Assembly: GCA_032158295.1 (NCBI GenBank)
Contig: CM063252.1
Coordinates: forward strand, 18,310,036 to 18,374,035
Source: Pycnopodia helianthoides
Lineage: Eukaryota; Echinodermata; Asteroidea; Forcipulatida; Asteriidae
Direction of reading: 5' to 3'
DNA length: 64,000 bases
Shown: positions 24,101-29,390 of the stretch, one piece after another
How positions within the stretch are numbered: position 1 is the stretch's first letter
Layout: every line of letters begins with the position of its first letter
Notes under the pieces: generated by a model
Databases searched by the model: none
Told to the model about the DNA's origin: nothing
What the model saw: only the letters and a program-made list of their open reading frames with translations
Program-made: the position numbers and the translations under genes

Positions 24101-27100
24101 CTGTAACTTTCACCTTTGACCTGAACGGTTGGTACTACTTCGGTGTCAATGTATGTCTATACATGGGTACCAGCTAACTCCCAAAAGATACAATACAATA
24201 CCATTTGAAAACTGTGACTGGCCTCAAACAGAGGGATGTTCTTGTGCACAAGTCTAGAGGATGAATTATTATGGTGTGCCTACTAAACCTTGGAGCGTCG
24301 TCAACCTTCTGATATGTCAAACTGAGTATCCATCCACAGGCCGCCACTGTTCCCATACGTTCTACTACTCGACCCAAAAAAATATGAAATTGCCCTGTGG
24401 ATAAAGAATTGCCAAAACGCGACCGGCACTGTAAGGAACCTTTCGAGCGCCACCAACGATCTGAAACGTCATACTGAATCTCCATCCACAGGCCGCCAAT
24501 GTTCCCTTACGTTCTACTACTCTACATAAAAAATACACAAAATGGCCGGCCTGTGGATACAGAATTACTAAAATGGGGCTGGCACTGTAAGGGTTAAACC
24601 TTTACACATTTCAATGATTAGTACACAACCATCATGTGAGGGATTCAGACAGGGATTCAGTTATCAACAAGGCTTAACTATTCAGCTATGCATTATATTG
24701 TATTGAATTCATGCCAACAGAATGTCTTGATTTCTTCACACAGCTTGCTTTTGAGTCATTAGCAGTGATCAGCAATGCATTAACATGGTTAGAGGCAGGA
24801 GAGCTTGCAGTGTGCAGGTATGGACATTGCAATATGCCTTTGACTCACTCGGGATTTGTTCCTAAATATTTTCTCAAAATTGTCTTTGAAATGGTAAACT
24901 TGCTTGCTACTGAGTGAAATATGATTTTGCCGAACCTTCAGCTTTTCATTTGTGGTGATGTAGAGAGTCTTTAGAAATGTAACACCCAGGAGGTTCAGGG
25001 GGCTTGATCCTCTAGACCAAGGGGAGACCCAGACCCACTACCCTAGTTCTTTATTTGTGGTGATGTAGAGAGTCTTTAGAAATGTAACACCCAGGAGGTT
25101 CAGGGGGCTTGATCCTCTAGACCAAGGGGAGACCCAGACCCACTACCCTAGTTCTTTATTTGTGGTGATGTAGAGAGTCTTTAGAAATGTAACACCCAGG
25201 AGGTTCAGGGGGCTTTATCCTCTAGACTAAGGGAGACCAAGACCCACTACCCTAGTTCTTTATTTGTGGTCATGTAGAGAGTCTTTAGAAATGTAACCAC
25301 CAGGAGGTTCAGGGCTTGATCCTCTAGACAAGAGCACACGCATGCCCATACCGTAGTTCTTTATTACATCCATATTTGCGTGATGTAGAGAATCACACCT
25401 TATTCCATATAATTCTAGTTCGTACCTATTGTCACTGCATATCAACCAACTCCTGATATTATCACTGTTTTTTACGTTTATGTTGCCAAAAGCCTTAAAT
25501 TTACCAAGACCTCTGTGTTTCTAGTGATGATACAACGAGTAGATACATCATTCTAAATGAAATACCTAGGAAGCTCAGAAGACTTCACAAAGAAAATATT
25601 CAGCTTATAGAGTATACCAGCTTTGGGGCCATTTTTTATATGGCTGTCAAGTACCAAATAAATGGGCTGCAGAAAAATTCACTTTACAATGATAGATTTC
25701 AAATTATAGAACTGGTTTGTAATTACTTCCACTTTGCAGTTTTTCAGTTGTAGATAGTTTTTTACCTCTGAGTTATTCCCTACAGTTATTTGTGGTGTGT
25801 GGTCATGTCATGCAGCTAAACGAAGCAGTCATAGCATTAATCCTTACTGACTAGGCATTTTGGCTGGCATGTGGCCTCATCCTTCAATATCCTCTTCTCT
25901 TATGTCACTCCACACAACTTAGATAATATTGGAATGCCTGACGTAGTGGTAAGCACTTGTTATTTAGCTCTACTGGCCCCAGTCCTTCTGAAGCCTTCAT
26001 TTTGGCAATTGGATATGAAGGATTTGGGTTTGGAGGGATTTTAATGATTAACTGTGACTTTTGATTTGTAGTTTTGGTGAATCTGTCCAGCTTCTCCATC
26101 CATTCCATGAGCAGTTCACTGATCAATCAGGAGCCAAGATACTGCGACAATTTACTTTCTCTCAGACTAAGACCAAGATTGGACAGGTAAGCCCAATATT
26201 CACCAAACACTTTGGAGGGGAACTGTGAACCGTGCAGACAGATCGCTTTCTCCTTGCAATATTTTATTCTGTAATGGGATGAATAATGCATGCAAAGCTG
26301 ATGGGTTTTAAACATTGAGCCAACTTGAGTGTGGGTGTAGGCTAACGGCTGGGGATACAATATTGAAGAAAAGGCATTGACAGTGATGTAGCAACAGCTA
26401 CAGACAAAGTCACCAATTTAGACACGGCCTTCTCTAATATTCCTCAAGATACAAAACTGAGCTGATTTCAATATTGCCAGAACTCGAACCTTATTATCCA
26501 ATGTGAATTGGCGCTGCAACTACATAAAATCCAGTTAACAAATCGTTAGTAGTTGCTTTAAGAACTAAGTCTTCATTATTGAAGTGATCTGTTTACGAAA
26601 CAGATGACCCACTGTAATCATTCTTGTAACACACCTCTTGCTAGTTCTGTATTCTGGTTGGCTGAAACACGGTCACATGGGGTTAGCTAATATACGCTAG
26701 TGCATGAGATTTGCGCCACCGTGAACCAGACGCGCGTCAAGACATCGCACGCATATAATTTACGGGAAATGGTTCCCGAACAGCACAGCGCCCTCTCATG
26801 ATGCAAACAGTGAACAGCGTGCAACTAAAAAACTGAAACCCGGGAAACTGAAAGCGTTCCTTTATTTGTTGAATAGCTTATGATTTAATTGCTTAAGAGT
26901 TAGTTGTTGAATTAAAACAGTTCAGTTAAAACCCTAAAAAGATTATTTTCTTATTTCATATTTTGGACGGAGGTGTGTTATAAAAACACATACGGACTGG
27001 CATAATTTGGTCACTAGTGCCCGCCTATCCCCCTGGGGCCTGTGAGTGACCAGAAAAGGGTCCTATTTACCTCTGCCTCGGGAAATAAAAGCCCTTTTCT

Positions 27101-29390
27101 GGTCACTCACAGTTCCTCAGGGGATAGGCAGGCACTAGTGACCTCATTGCCAGTCCATATGTGCAGTCAGGTTGGCAAAGTGGTATCTTGCCTTGCCTTC
27201 CACCTCTGGGGACCCCAGTTCAAATCACACCGGGGCACTACGTGGATTGGGTTTTTCAGTCCCTGCCTGATTGCGTGGGTTTTCCCTGGAATATTTCTCT
27301 GGGGTTTTCCTCCCACACCTAAAACTGAAACTTCCTTCATTGTCTTCTCTCCACGGGGTTCTTGGCTAGTATAGTGATTAAGCTCACTTTCTGAGAGTCC
27401 TTGGCTTCACACCCAGAATTAATAAATGAAACGAAATGAAATGTGTACAATTTTATTGTTTGTTGTTGTAATCTATTGTCTAAAAAGCCTTAAACTTGAC
27501 AAAAGTCCTCCATGTTGATTACCCCTAAGTATCCCTTCAATATTCTTTATAGCAGTACCTAGTAACCAGGATTTTGCTGCTGGGTTGAAGGCAGGTGACT
27601 GTTTTTTGTACCATACTTGACATTCCTGCTTCTTCAAGCTTGACCATGTTAACTCTTCTAGTGTGTTGGTTTCCTCTCCCATCCTAGTTGTTAAACTATG
27701 CCACAGCCAGCATGCTGTCTGCCCGTTCCCGTCTGCAAACTGGAGGTGGCTCAATGGAGACATCTCAACTGCTCTTAGTCGTCTCAGATGGGAGAGGTTT
27801 ATTCCTGGAAGGCATGGAGAAAGTGAAAGCTGCCGTCAGGGAGGCCCGGGATGCCAATGTCTTTCTTGTGTTTGTGGCTTTAGATAATCCTGAAAATAAG
27901 GTTAGCATGGTCCAATGTCATAAAGCAACTAAGCACAAAATGTTGCCTAATGAACTATCGTTAAGCAAAAGACAGCGGCATACCAGTCCCATAACAATAA
28001 ATTACACTGCACTTTGGTCGGTAACCTAATGCTAATAAGGAAGGTATTTCTGTGCTAAGTATTAGTTTGCGCTGAACAGTCCAGGGTCAATTATCATAAG
28101 CGACCAATAAGATCTGGCTGTGTGTGAGTACGTTAGTAAAGTATTTGCATTATTACCTTACCCCTCTGCTTGTAAGAAGATAAGGTGTTTATTACAAATA
28201 ATAATAATTGCAGAAATGTTTGTGTTAGCAAATGTGTATTTCATTAATGACCAAGAATGTGTGTGTGGGTAGGTATACACATTCAAACCGGAGACCTATA
28301 ACAAAAGAGGACAATAGGGTCCCCGTTTGGGTAAAGGTCCCCAGTTGGAAAACGTGTACAAAACCAATGAGAGCTGTTGCCAAAAAGTTAGTACAAACAA
28401 TAGGCGTTTACACACTTGGGTGCGTGTATGTACAATGGTAAAGAATTCACACCGTTGCATTACTCACCTACTTAGGGCCTATAAGAATTCCTGGCAAGTT
28501 AACATGTCTTTAACTTTGCTTATTATAGTAAGCAGCTCCAAAGTCAGAAAATGTCTGCCTACATGCTTTATGGAATTGGCCCCTGGATCCAGAAAATGTT
28601 TTAACAAAATTTGAAGTCAAGTCAAATCTCAAATCCTTAATGAGGTCTAAGTGACTGAATTTGTGAGGGAAACTTTTATGCCAAGTCTGAAGACAATCAC
28701 TTGCTCCTTAAAATCTTCCAAATAATGGAGCAAAGAATCTCAGAGTATTCTTTCGTTCTGAAGTCTTTGTAAGGTTGCTTGAGATACAATCTTCAAATGA
28801 ATAAAGCAATCCATTAAACTGATGCATTTACAGGGGTTGGGCAACCATAAGTCTGGCTTCAGTCCACCATGCTCATGCAAGATGGCATTGGAGAATGTCA
28901 CCATGTTCTTTCTTAAGTCACAGAGCAAGGAGTGTACAACGGGCAGACTTAATGGTTGCTCTGTTTAATACCTCTTTCATTACAAAGTAGTTTTTTTCGG
29001 ACTCTCCTTCTGTAAGAGTCGATGTTAAACTAGTCCTTAAAGACAAGTTTTAAGTGGAGTCTCAACTGAAATCAGTTTAGTTAATTCTCAATTCCACAGA
29101 AGGCGTGACATTTAATTTGACTAGTACTTTGACAGAGAATTTAACTAAAGCCAATCATTAGAAGATTAAAATCAATTGTATGCATTGTTTGTGTCTGACA
29201 GGATTCCATACTTGACATCAAGGTTCCTATCTTTGGTGGAGCAGGGGAGCTTCCTCAGATCAGCACCTACATGGAACACTTCCCATTCCCCTTCTACATC
29301 ATCCTTAAAGATATCAACTCCATGCCAGAGACACTCAGTGATGCCTTGAGACAGTGGTTTGAGCTGGTCACAGCTGGGGACATTCAGTAG
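19..29390 (+). CDS. MDN1: Midasin (3' part of gene, 25 exons, C-terminal ~1,395 aa)
   Basis: Midasin/Rea1 is the giant dynein-like AAA+ ATPase that strips assembly factors from pre-60S ribosomes in the nucleolus and nucleoplasm; its C-terminal MIDAS domain binds the UBL domains of Ytm1/WDR12 and Rsa4/NLE1. The window starts inside the gene. I could join 25 exons with GT-AG borders and consistent phases: end of the helical tail (exons at 19-8973), the acidic D/E-rich linker (9259-21286), and the MIDAS domain (21976-29390) with the metal-binding signature DDSSSM at about 23438-23455 and the end ...FELVTAGDIQ plus TAG. Family midasins are about 5,000-5,600 residues, so this is roughly the last quarter. 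Highly diagnostic blocks include GGIGEGEGMKDVSDQI, ADERVHKRLRT, NMRKVIPYIASGF and KDKIWLRRTKPSKRQYQ. Candidate poly(A) signals AATAAA follow at 29960 and 30297. One exon carries an apparent 1-base deletion. Introns are full of SINEs, MITEs and minisatellites. Confidence 0.97.
671..786 (+). CDS. MDN1: MDN1 exon
   Basis: Acceptor TATTAG, donor GTCAGT. It starts in phase 0 and ends in phase 2. It contains NIERCKGFTEHLSQL and QRRQITEITEG, matching the conserved ERC-GF-HL...QRR block of animal midasins. Confidence 0.9.
938..1100 (-). mobile_element. tRNA-Asn-like SINE fragment
   Basis: On the minus strand this reads the same tRNA-like head (TTAATCCRGAGGTCGTTGGTTCAA) and tail (ACCCAGTCA...CCCTTGTGG) as the copies at 4785, 30725 and 61931. 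The copy is degenerate in the D-arm region. Confidence 0.65.
1180..1372. mobile_element. Palindromic MITE, GGGCCCAATTTCATAG family
   Basis: Ends are inverted repeats: GGCCTAATTTCATAGAGCTG on the left and CAGCTCTATGAAATTGAGCC on the right, with internal GCTTAAGCAC / GTGCTTAAGC also inverted. No ORF. Related copies lie at 7725, 8277, 27905, 28470 and 36067. Confidence 0.75.
2117..2292. mobile_element. Foldback element with TGACGTCA arms
   Basis: Left arm GCGAAGCAAATTTTGACGTC and right arm GACGTCAAAATTAACATTCG are imperfect inverted repeats; CRE-like TGACGTCA occurs in both. Looks like a small non-autonomous DNA element. Confidence 0.5.
2386..2674 (+). CDS. MDN1: MDN1 exon
   Basis: Acceptor AATTGCAG, donor GTAACC. 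It completes a codon with one base and ends in phase 0. It encodes about 96 residues of helical tail, including WVMTLKGLVDYIRETTLQY. Frame is uninterrupted; ORFs in other frames here are shadows. Confidence 0.9.
3162..3250 (+). CDS. MDN1: MDN1 exon
   Basis: Acceptor TTTATTCAG, donor GTGAGT. Starts phase 0, ends phase 2. Reads ECQTVLETVSKRVLP and ends NQDLQLIF; the split codon completes as Trp with the next exon. Confidence 0.88.
3325..3620 (+). mobile_element. SINE-like dispersed element
   Basis: Starts with a tRNA-like segment (AAAGCGCTTACTCGCACC, GGTTCGATTCCCGGCTCGGC as B-box) and ends with CACGTTGTAGCTGCGTCCTT...ATGATTAGCCTC. The same head and tail recur at 21405-21690, so it is a dispersed family and not a gene. 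Confidence 0.6.
3700..4160 (+). repeat. Minisatellite, 5 units of ~84 or 111 bp
   Basis: The motif GTGTGAAGTGACATAGGAGA begins near 3720, 3804, 3887, 3998 and 4109. The last two units contain a 27-bp insert (GGGTGCCATTTAAAAAAAAG...) absent from earlier ones, which gives spacings of 84, 83, 111 and 111. Confidence 0.9.
4327..4660 (+). repeat. Short tandem repeat, ~21-bp unit
   Basis: About 15 tandem copies of GCACCCAAGTTTCAAACTATC with deletions of 3-6 bp in some units. Because the unit is a multiple of three, two overlapping frames stay open; these are not genes. It lies in an MDN1 intron. Confidence 0.93.
4785..4932 (+). mobile_element. tRNA-Asn-like SINE
   Basis: Contains a tRNA-like body from about 4844: acceptor halves GGCTAGA / TCTAGTC pair over 7 bp, D-arm GCTC/GAGC is perfect, B-box GGTTCAAATCC is present. 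The anticodon loop reads ACGTTAA (GTT, Asn) but position 33 is C and the anticodon stem is poor. Flanks (ATATTGACAAGTTAGGGAGACCGCCAACAT and TTTTTCTTTGTTCAAT) are shared with other copies, so it is a SINE and not a tRNA gene. Confidence 0.75.
4994..5226 (+). CDS. MDN1: MDN1 exon
   Basis: Acceptor TCCTACAG, donor GTAAAG. One base completes Trp; 77 codons follow, ending with one base. It reads NDVELLDESVEQLQIILDSL and later LLKMLREYGDW, ending in an acidic EEDADQDDMET stretch. No start or stop belongs here although an internal TTG opens a longer ORF into the intron. Confidence 0.85.
6021..6380 (+). mobile_element. tRNA-Leu-derived SINE (long form)
   Basis: Head is a class II tRNA: acceptor GTGTCGT pairs with ATGACAC, GGCCGAGCGG is the A-box region and GGTTCGAATCC the B-box. 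The body (CTCTACCAGCCAGGCTCCCAGTGG ... GGCGATATCTCATTT in pieces) is shared with the minus-strand copy at 20494-20850. Family relation to tRNA-Leu(CAA) is clearest in the 20275 and 9523 copies, whose anticodon loops read CTCAAGT/C. Confidence 0.85.
6500..7036 (+). mobile_element. LINE 3' end (non-LTR retrotransposon fragment)
   Basis: An open frame from 6509 to TAA at 6695 reads SANYRNILPQVVNGLP ... SSSKKLFVKHLKEFYFNKY, typical of the far C-terminus of CR1/Jockey-like reverse transcriptase proteins. It is followed by a 3' UTR and an A-rich tail (AATAAAACAAACAAAC repeats, 6976-7034). The 5' part is missing. It sits just upstream of an MDN1 exon. Confidence 0.55.
7108..7263 (+). CDS. MDN1: MDN1 exon
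   Basis: Acceptor GTCATCAG, donor GTAATA. Two bases complete a Gly codon; ends with one base. Reads SSELLADFGSRSESLLASIL then VVQGMVKTHT and an acidic end. The acceptor lies only about 70 bp after a LINE tail (AAACAAAC run ending near 7034). Confidence 0.88.
7406..7572 (+). CDS. MDN1: MDN1 exon
   Basis: Acceptor TCTTTTCAG, donor GTAGGA. Reads EEFFDLQEGHLVKHLSSAL and later TASLLQDLKETRDRC. Ends phase 0 after an Arg codon. The upstream intron is short (142 bp) and AT-rich. Confidence 0.9.
7640..7925. mobile_element. MITE nested inside a second MITE
   Basis: Outer ends GATGATGTCACAG (7658) and CTGATGTCATCAG (7912) are inverted and match a second copy at 11050-11185. The inner segment 7725-7880 is a GGGCCC-ended palindromic MITE (GGGCCCAATTTC left, GAAATTGGGCCC right). 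Nesting gives relative age: outer first. Confidence 0.6.
8277..8625. mobile_element. GGGCCC-family MITE remnants
   Basis: Contains AAGCACAAAAAGTTGCTTAG, GCTTACCAAAATAAGGTTAC and GCTTAAGCAGCTCCATG, all hallmarks of the family at 1180, followed by a second, more diverged unit ending GAAGTTGGGGCC. Confidence 0.55.
8812..8973 (+). CDS. MDN1: MDN1 exon
   Basis: Acceptor TTCTTCCAG, donor GTAACT, 54 whole codons. Reads VLRLVPVLHQYLGLV, then HRTTCKLLSVLLGIFTELA, a strongly conserved midasin block just before the acidic linker. Confidence 0.93.
9049..9235 (+). mobile_element. SINE 3' tail fragment
   Basis: GCATATTGCACCACAGCACC...GGTCTAATACTTC followed by GCGCCTTGAGCGTCAC, GCGCATTATATAAGAAGCC and ATTATTATTG: the tail of the tRNA-Leu SINE family seen at 9523-9950 and 55530. 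Confidence 0.65.
9259..9396 (+). CDS. MDN1: MDN1 exon (entry into D/E-rich linker)
   Basis: Acceptor ATCCCCAG, donor GTAAGT, 46 whole codons. Starts GFCLPAEFSDEL and contains EEGGIGEGEGMKDVSDQI, one of the most diagnostic midasin strings, which opens the acidic linker. Confidence 0.96.
9523..9950 (+). mobile_element. tRNA-Leu(CAA)-derived SINE
   Basis: GGCGTGTCGTTGCGAGTGG head, anticodon-loop region CTCAAGCTCTGG and B-box GGTTCGAGTCC, then the shared body (TTGTGTCCTTGAGCGAGACA, AAGAGAAGGGGTTCGCCC). Pseudo-tRNA only; transcriptional activity unknown. Confidence 0.8.
10311..10567. mobile_element. MITE with ~46-bp terminal inverted repeats
   Basis: Left end AGACCGATCCATTAAGCTCC and right end GGCTTAATGGATCGGTCT are inverted; the similarity continues inward through GACCAATCACA / TGTGATTGGTC. 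Flanks share ATTT, a possible target duplication. It ends 58 bp before an MDN1 exon. Confidence 0.8.
10626..10761 (+). CDS. MDN1: MDN1 exon (acidic linker)
   Basis: Acceptor GCACCACAG, donor GTAAGA. Reads KKQGEKEEEEDFSNQ then GIEMSDDFQGKLHDGE, matching the conserved IEMSEDFDGK-HDGE motif. Ends with one base. Confidence 0.95.
10863..11455 (+). mobile_element. SINE interrupted by a small MITE
   Basis: A degraded tRNA-Leu SINE head (GTGTCATGGCCAAGTGGTCT, 10868) and its body/tail (TGTGTTGTGTATAATGCACG to TAGTATTATTGTT, 11221-11455) are separated by an insertion at about 10975-11215 that carries GATGACGTCACAG and GTGATGTCATCAG ends like the element at 7640. Confidence 0.55.
11604..11725 (-). mobile_element. 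tRNA-Leu SINE body fragment, minus strand
   Basis: Reverse complement of the body shared by the 9523 copy: AAGGTGTTGTGGCACAGTTT and GAACCCCTTCTCTTTACGAT with GTGCATTACACAACACAC. Head and tail are missing. Confidence 0.65.
12137..12364 (+). CDS. MDN1: MDN1 exon (acidic linker)
   Basis: Acceptor TTTTTGTAG, donor GTATTG. Contains EKQMGDVDQPGADMLDERMW then a run of E/K and ends MVAKDDNQ. The LDERMWGD and VAKDDN motifs are conserved in animal midasins. The antisense strand has a Ser/Pro-rich ORF that is only a shadow of GAG/GAA codons. Confidence 0.95.
14005..14110 (+). CDS. MDN1: MDN1 exon with apparent 1-base deletion
   Basis: Acceptor AACTTCAG, donor GTAAGA. The 5' half reads AADDKGDDEKEGKK in the expected frame, but that frame hits TAG at about 14094. 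The 3' half is sensible only one frame over (ENNEIRTNNLEPKDE, ending phase 0 as the next exon needs). The exon is 106 nt; 107 nt would restore phase. The break lies in a purine-rich stretch around 14040-14065. It could be an assembly error, a polymorphism or a true lesion; the neighbouring exons are all intact. Confidence 0.8.
14100..14860 (+). repeat. Minisatellite of ~57-bp units containing a splice-donor-like site
   Basis: About 13 tandem units of GTAAAGCAAATCTCAAATCA + GTCAAACTGGACATTGTTCA + TGATGGAGTGATTTGAG. The first unit begins at the real MDN1 donor (GAG|GTAAGA at 14111), so every unit carries a GAG|GTAAAG-like copy of it. Units vary by 1-2 bp indels. Confidence 0.93.
14905..15055 (+). 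CDS. MDN1: MDN1 exon (acidic linker)
   Basis: Acceptor CTCTCTAG, donor GTTAGT. Starts GDFNDDEVDP and contains LDIPDDLNLDGG, matching the conserved DENEVDPYH...LDLPDDLNLD block. Ends with one base. Confidence 0.95.
15215..15495 (+). CDS. MDN1: MDN1 exon (acidic linker)
   Basis: Acceptor TTTTTTAAAG, donor GTTGGT. Starts with the conserved ETNPFDIETK, then about 80 residues of E/D/G-rich sequence. Ends phase 0 at GVEPQ. The open frame continues past the donor for some 20 codons, so a longer exon form cannot be excluded, but phase to the next exon fits this donor. Confidence 0.88.
15540..16100 (+). repeat. Degenerate AGAC-rich simple repeat in MDN1 intron
   Basis: Dense in AAGACC, GAGACT, AAGACT and CCAAGA hexamers in loose tandem order. 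Part stays open as a K/T-rich frame continuous with the upstream exon, but no conserved protein features appear. Best read as a decayed minisatellite. Confidence 0.6.
16203..16391 (+). CDS. MDN1: MDN1 exon (acidic linker)
   Basis: Acceptor TTAATACAG, donor GTACGA, 63 whole codons. Reads DEDGDEPIPEDSNTDYKPD at its start and ends KSEEEKNKE. Low sequence conservation but correct composition and phase. Confidence 0.85.
16670..17010. mobile_element. Dispersed repeat with CTCGATGACCAATTGAGCTC core
   Basis: Begins GGCCCTGTACACTATTGGTAA and contains GATGACCAATTGAGCTCAAA + CTTTCACAGGTTTG. A diverged relative lies at 63170-63500 (TCGATGACCAATTGATATCA, TTCACAGGTTTG). Typical of an abundant non-autonomous DNA element. 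Confidence 0.55.
17413..17640 (+). CDS. MDN1: MDN1 exon (linker, conserved basic motif)
   Basis: Acceptor CTTTAACAG, donor GTGAGA, 76 whole codons. Contains KRQPGQSDAERSLG and ADERVHKRLRT, the conserved basic island inside the acidic linker, likely a nuclear localisation segment (inference). Confidence 0.96.
17850..18836 (+). repeat. 105-bp minisatellite, ~9 units (intron copy 1)
   Basis: Unit contains TTTATTTGTGGTGATGTAGA, GAGTCTTTAGAAATGTAACA, CCCAGGAGGTTCAGGGGGCT and CTCTAGACCAAGGGGAGACC. AGGAGGTTC recurs at 18072, 18177 and 18282, giving a period of 105. The first two units are the most diverged. The same unit forms another array at 24950. Confidence 0.95.
19064..19282 (+). CDS. MDN1: MDN1 exon (acidic linker)
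   Basis: Acceptor TGCTGTTAG, donor GTAAGT, 73 whole codons. Contains YEHIKDATSRYDTQMMDAAS, matching the conserved FEHIK-G--YDAQT-D-AS block, then acidic sequence. Confidence 0.94.
19865..19941 (+). mobile_element. SINE tail forming a splice acceptor
   Basis: AAGCGCCTTAGAGTATGTCT, AGCGCTGTATACATTC and TTATTATTATT match the 3' end of the SINE family (compare 9180-9235 and 55525-55570). The MDN1 acceptor AG is at 19942-19943, directly after the TTATTATTATTC run. Confidence 0.6.
19944..20079 (+). CDS. MDN1: MDN1 exon (acidic linker)
   Basis: Acceptor ATTATTCAAG, donor GTAAGG. Reads ESGKIESVPGSKIKAGERRA and ends TVDGTASG. The acceptor and its pyrimidine tract are formed by the 3' tail of a SINE (AAGCGCCTTAGAG... 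TTATTATTATT). Confidence 0.87.
20275..20475 (+). mobile_element. tRNA-Leu(CAA)-derived SINE, 3' truncated
   Basis: Head shows GGGCCGAGTGTTCTAG, anticodon region CCAAACTCAAGTTCTGGTG (loop CTCAAGT; CAA anticodon) and B-box GGTTCGAATCC, then the shared body to AAAAGAGCCAAGAACACTA. It faces the minus-strand copy that follows. Confidence 0.8.
20494..20850 (-). mobile_element. tRNA-Leu-derived SINE (long form), minus strand
   Basis: Near-complete reverse copy of the 6021-6380 element, from AATGAGATATCGCCTAACTC to the tRNA head ending at CACGCCACG. Together with the preceding + copy it makes an inverted pair whose tRNA heads are about 400 bp apart. Confidence 0.85.
21114..21286 (+). CDS. MDN1: MDN1 exon
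   Basis: Acceptor TTATAACAG, donor GTAAAT. Contains GSTIHTTLDLLSHDA (conserved STIHTA block) and EALRQEMEQQLSML, the segment linking the acidic region to MIDAS. Ends phase 0. Confidence 0.95.
21405..21690 (+). mobile_element. SINE-like element, second copy
   Basis: Same head and tail as 3325-3620: AAAGCGCTCGCCTCTCACCC, GGTTCACCTCCCGGCT, and CACCTTGTAGCTGCGTCTTT ... AGGATGATTAGCCTCC. Confidence 0.6.
21976..22091 (+). CDS. MDN1: MDN1 exon (start of MIDAS region)
   Basis: Acceptor GTCTTGCAG, donor GTAGAT. Reads EAQETWHRYESLTSGLARDL then CEQLRLVLEPTRASKL; ends with two bases that form Lys with the next exon. Confidence 0.95.
22173..22455. mobile_element. MITE with perfect 34-bp terminal inverted repeats
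   Basis: Left CATAGAGTTATATATAAGAA + CTAGAGGGCGCACT is an exact inverted match of the right end AGTGCGCCCTCTAGTTCTTA + TATATAACTCTATG. No ORF. Perfect arms suggest recent activity. Located in an MDN1 intron. Confidence 0.9.
23302..23476 (+). CDS. MDN1: MDN1 exon (MIDAS signature)
   Basis: Acceptor TTACCAAG, donor GTAAGA. Contains NMRKVIPYIASGFRKDKIW and the beta-strand plus metal site LLAVDDSSSM (DxSxS motif) that coordinates Mg for binding UBL domains. Ends phase 0 at DNRSRQ. Confidence 0.98.
23752..23990 (+). mobile_element. tRNA-Leu-derived SINE
   Basis: GGCGTGTCGTGGCCGAGCGG head, anticodon stem CCAGA/TCTGG with loop CTCACGC, B-box GGTTCGAGTCC and body ending GAGAAGGGGTTCGCCC. Three-prime tail absent. 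Confidence 0.8.
24174..24600. repeat. Imperfect duplication in MDN1 intron
   Basis: GCCGCCACTGTTCCCATACG + TTCTACTACTC near 24341 repeats as GCCGCCAATGTTCCCTTACG + TTCTACTACTC near 24492, each preceded by a CATCCACAG and followed by TGTGGATA...GAATT. About 150-bp period, two copies. Confidence 0.7.
24744..24817 (+). CDS. MDN1: MDN1 exon (MIDAS domain)
   Basis: Acceptor TTCACACAG, donor GTATGG. Reads LAFESLAVISNALTWLEAGE then LAVC; ends with two bases. Confidence 0.95.
24945..25385 (+). repeat. 105-bp minisatellite, ~4 units (intron copy 2)
   Basis: Units are nearly identical to those at 17850-18836 (TTTAGAAATGTAACACCCAG + GAGGTTCAGGGGGCTTGATC), about 6 kb away in a different intron of the same gene. 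The last unit decays after CTCTAGAC. Confidence 0.95.
26072..26186 (+). CDS. MDN1: MDN1 exon (MIDAS domain)
   Basis: Acceptor GATTTGTAG, donor GTAAGC. Reads FGESVQLLHPFHEQFTDQSG, then FTFSQTKTKIGQ. Ends phase 0. Confidence 0.95.
26987..27163. mobile_element. Near-palindromic foldback MITE, 177 bp
   Basis: Arms of about 70 bp: left CACATACGGACTGGCATAAT ... GTCACTAGTGCCCGCCTATC; right ends GATAGGCAGGCACTAGTGAC ... GCCAGTCCATATGTG. Both continue inward to CTGTGAGTGACCAGAAAAGG and its complement, leaving a loop of about 30 bp. DNA or RNA would form a long hairpin. Confidence 0.85.
27170..27440 (+). other. Dispersed repeat with tRNA-like head (possible SINE)
   Basis: AGGTTGGCAAAGTGGTATCT ... CCCCAGTTCAAATCACACC resembles a tRNA D-arm and B-box; it ends in an AAACGAAATGAAATG tail. 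Only one copy is visible in the window, so the family call is weak. Confidence 0.35.
27688..27900 (+). CDS. MDN1: MDN1 exon (MIDAS domain)
   Basis: Acceptor CATCCTAG, donor GTTAGC, 71 whole codons. Contains TSQLLLVVSDGRGLFLEGME and AREARDANVFLVFVAL-like sequence (read as VREARDANVFLVFVALD), the core of the von Willebrand A-like fold. Confidence 0.96.
27905..28075. mobile_element. GGGCCC-family MITE remnant
   Basis: GTCATAAAGCAACTAAGCAC and GTGCTAAGTATTAG with internal TGCCTAATG and GGTAACCTAATGC resemble the inner parts of the 1180 element. A further remnant lies at 28470-28585 (GGGCCTATAAGAATT left, GGAATTGGCCC right). Confidence 0.4.
29202..29390 (+). CDS. MDN1: MDN1 last exon with stop
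   Basis: Acceptor TGTCTGACAG. Reads DSILDIKVPIFGGAGELPQI and ends SDALRQWFELVTAGDIQ followed by TAG at 29388. The end is collinear with the known C-terminus of midasin. Confidence 0.97.
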   Translation, partial: DSILDIKVPIFGGAGELPQISTYMEHFPFPFYIILKDINSMPETLSDALRQWFELVTAGDIQ

